A DNA stretch of 6,460 nt from VBCK01 sp035511515. Its GTDB lineage: Bacteria; Pseudomonadota; Gammaproteobacteria; Burkholderiales; Burkholderiaceae_F. Below, piece after piece: positions 5,821 through 6,460 of the stretch. The DNA lies in assembly GCA_035511515.1 (NCBI GenBank), contig DATKFG010000002.1, forward strand, positions 1-6,460, read 5' to 3'. The notes below the pieces were generated by a model, which saw only the letters and a program-made list of their open reading frames with translations, was not told the origin of the DNA and made no database searches. Position numbers and translations under genes: made by a program. How positions within the stretch are numbered: the stretch's first letter is position 1; each line of letters starts with the position of its first letter.

Positions 5821-6064
5821 GCCGACATCCGGCGCCGCTGCCGATGTGGGTTGGTGTCAGGAGCGGCGAGGCCGCACCGTCCGATGGGAAGTAGGCATGG
5901 CGGGCAAGCAGGCGGGCATGACGGGCAGGCAGGCGGGCGCGGCTCAGGGGAACGTTCTAATTCGTTTTGACGGTTTTTTCCGGGTGCGGGGATCGGTGTC
6001 GCCCGCAGGGGATCAGCGCGCCGCGATGCAGGCCCGCGCGGATTGAGCGCGCGCGCAAAGGCAG
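5821..6064. other. Long spacer between tRNA-Tyr and tRNA-Gly
   Basis: These 244 nt hold no gene I can support. They contain a two-copy 21-nt tandem repeat (5894-5935), an 8-bp palindrome GAACGTTC (5950-5957), an isolated six-T run (5974-5979) without a credible GC hairpin before it, and two copies of GGGGATC (5988 and 6008). No promoter with both -35 and -10 elements precedes tRNA-Gly. The spacer is therefore most simply read as part of a tRNA-Tyr-to-tuf transcript that is removed by processing. Confidence 0.5.
5894..5935 (+). repeat. 21-nt tandem duplication in the tRNA spacer
   Basis: Two adjacent 21-nt units, 5894-5914 and 5915-5935, both begin GGCATG and end GCAGGCG. They differ at only two positions (G/A at unit position 7 and A/G at position 14). 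A further GGCG follows, as if a third copy had begun. The pattern looks like replication slippage in non-coding sequence. Confidence 0.75.
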
Positions 6065-6138
6065 GCGGGTGTAGCTCAATGGTAGAGCAGAAGCCTTCCA
6101 AGCTTATGACGAGGGTTCGATTCCCTTCACCCGCTCCA
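6065..6138 (+). tRNA. tRNA-Gly (anticodon TCC)
   Basis: A 74-nt tRNA. Acceptor GCGGGTG (6065-6071) pairs with CACCCGC (6128-6134), followed by discriminator T and an encoded CCA (6136-6138). The D arm is GCTC-AATGGTA-GAGC. The anticodon loop CTTCCAA (6095-6101) carries TCC at 6097-6099. The T arm is GAGGG-TTCGATT-CCCTT with one G-T wobble. The outermost anticodon-stem pair (27-43) is a G-A mismatch, leaving four good pairs. Its place between tRNA-Tyr and tRNA-Thr is the conserved order upstream of tuf. Confidence 0.96.
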
Positions 6139-6176
6139 GCACCGACCGATGCAGCAGCACAAGAGGAAATACAGCG

Positions 6177-6251
<75 letters not shown>

Positions 6252-6261
6252 ATGAATCAGG

Positions 6262-6293
6262 CGTCGCCGGCCGTGGTCACCGGCGCCGCGACG
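6262..6293 (+). other. GC-rich hairpin in the tRNA-Thr/tuf leader
   Basis: CGTCGC (6262-6267) pairs with GCGACG (6288-6293). An inner CGG/CCG stem (6268-6270 with 6280-6282) closes a 9-nt loop and leaves a 5-nt bulge on the 3' side; an alternative pairing uses GCCGG with CCGGC. There is no T-run after it, so it is not a terminator. It sits between the mature tRNA-Thr 3' end and the tuf ribosome binding site, where it might affect processing or stability of the tuf mRNA 5' end. Confidence 0.4.
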
Positions 6294-6306
6294 AGACAGG
6301 ATCGAT

Positions 6307-6312
6307 GAGGAG
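6307..6312 (+). promoter_or_regulatory. Shine-Dalgarno site of tuf
   Basis: GAGGAG lies 7 nt before the tuf ATG at 6320, a strong site with ideal spacing, as expected for one of the most highly translated genes in the cell. Confidence 0.85.
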
Positions 6313-6319
6313 CTGGTAG

Positions 6320-6460
6320 ATGGCCAAGGGCAAATTTGAGCGGACCAAGCCGCACGTGAATGTGGGCACGATTGGACACGTGGACCATGGCAAGACGACG
6401 CTGACGGCGGCGATGACGGCGGTGCTGGCGGCGAAGTTTGGCGGGGATGTGAAGAAGTAC
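6320..6460 (+). CDS. tuf: Elongation factor Tu, N-terminal part (3' end outside window)
   Basis: Only the first 47 codons are present. The translation starts MAKGKFERTKPHVNVGTIGH and continues through the P-loop GHVDHGKT (residues 19-26) that binds GTP phosphates, then LTAAMTAVLAAKFGGDVKKY. EF-Tu carries aminoacyl-tRNA to the ribosomal A site and hydrolyses GTP on correct codon recognition. The lead MAKGKFERTKPH is typical of betaproteobacterial EF-Tu. Its place after the Tyr, Gly and Thr tRNAs is the classic arrangement of the tuf copy that in other proteobacteria precedes tRNA-Trp, secE and nusG; those would lie beyond the window. Co-transcription with the tRNAs is likely, since the strong promoter at 5692-5720 is the only clear one upstream and no terminator is seen between. 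Confidence 0.98.
   Translation, partial: MAKGKFERTKPHVNVGTIGHVDHGKTTLTAAMTAVLAAKFGGDVKKY

Noticed and set aside
5967..5972. TTGACG as a -35 element of a separate tRNA-Gly promoter.
   Set aside because: No -10-like hexamer occurs 16-19 nt downstream; the sequence there is GC-rich (GGGGATCGG).
5961..5979. Possible intrinsic terminator at the T6 run between tRNA-Tyr and tRNA-Gly.
   Set aside because: The only stem before the T-run is CGT/ACG with a tiny loop (3-4 bp), too weak for rho-independent termination. No promoter follows for tRNA-Gly, so termination here would leave it untranscribed.

Overview
The window reads as a chromosomal stretch from a high-GC betaproteobacterium, most likely Burkholderiales. 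The grounds are the GC-rich coding bias, a tRNA-Tyr / tRNA-Gly / tRNA-Thr / tuf cluster at the right edge, an EF-Tu N-terminus of betaproteobacterial type, and a GspC fragment resembling short Burkholderia/Ralstonia versions. The species assignment is inference from recalled family features; no search was possible.

Left edge (3-560, +): the C-terminal part of a GspC-like type II secretion inner-membrane protein with a Pro/Gly-rich tail. It converges on the next operon with only 7 nt between stop codons.

Aromatic amino-acid block (568-3196): a two-gene operon on the minus strand, hpd then phhA, encodes 4-hydroxyphenylpyruvate dioxygenase and phenylalanine 4-hydroxylase. These are two oxidative steps of phenylalanine/tyrosine catabolism leading to homogentisate. 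The aminotransferase between them and the pterin recycling enzyme are not in the window. An Lrp/AsnC-family regulator is transcribed divergently. The 135-nt shared intergenic region carries an AT-rich island and GCAA/TTGC half-sites, which suggests local control of the operon by this regulator.

Two-component block (3318-5598, +): a LytS/AlgZ-type sensor histidine kinase is followed after 19 nt by an AlgR/LytR-type (LytTR) response regulator. The kinase has two membrane segments around an unusual extracytoplasmic region of about 165 residues with three copies of a short V-x-I-D-x-x-G-[LV]-x-I motif. A perfect 12-bp palindrome resembling two inverted LytTR/AlgR half-sites lies just upstream of the kinase gene and may be an autoregulatory site.

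Translation block (5692-6460, +): a near-consensus sigma70 promoter drives tRNA-Tyr(GTA), followed by tRNA-Gly(TCC), tRNA-Thr(GGT) and the start of tuf (EF-Tu), which is cut by the window end. The Tyr-Gly spacer is 244 nt and contains a 21-nt near-perfect tandem duplication. The tRNA-Thr/tuf leader contains a GC-rich hairpin.

Most of the window is conserved core-genome content. I see no mobile element, CRISPR array or obviously novel gene system. The least ordinary items are the repeat-bearing sensor domain, the palindrome upstream of it, and the divergent lrp-hpd control region.
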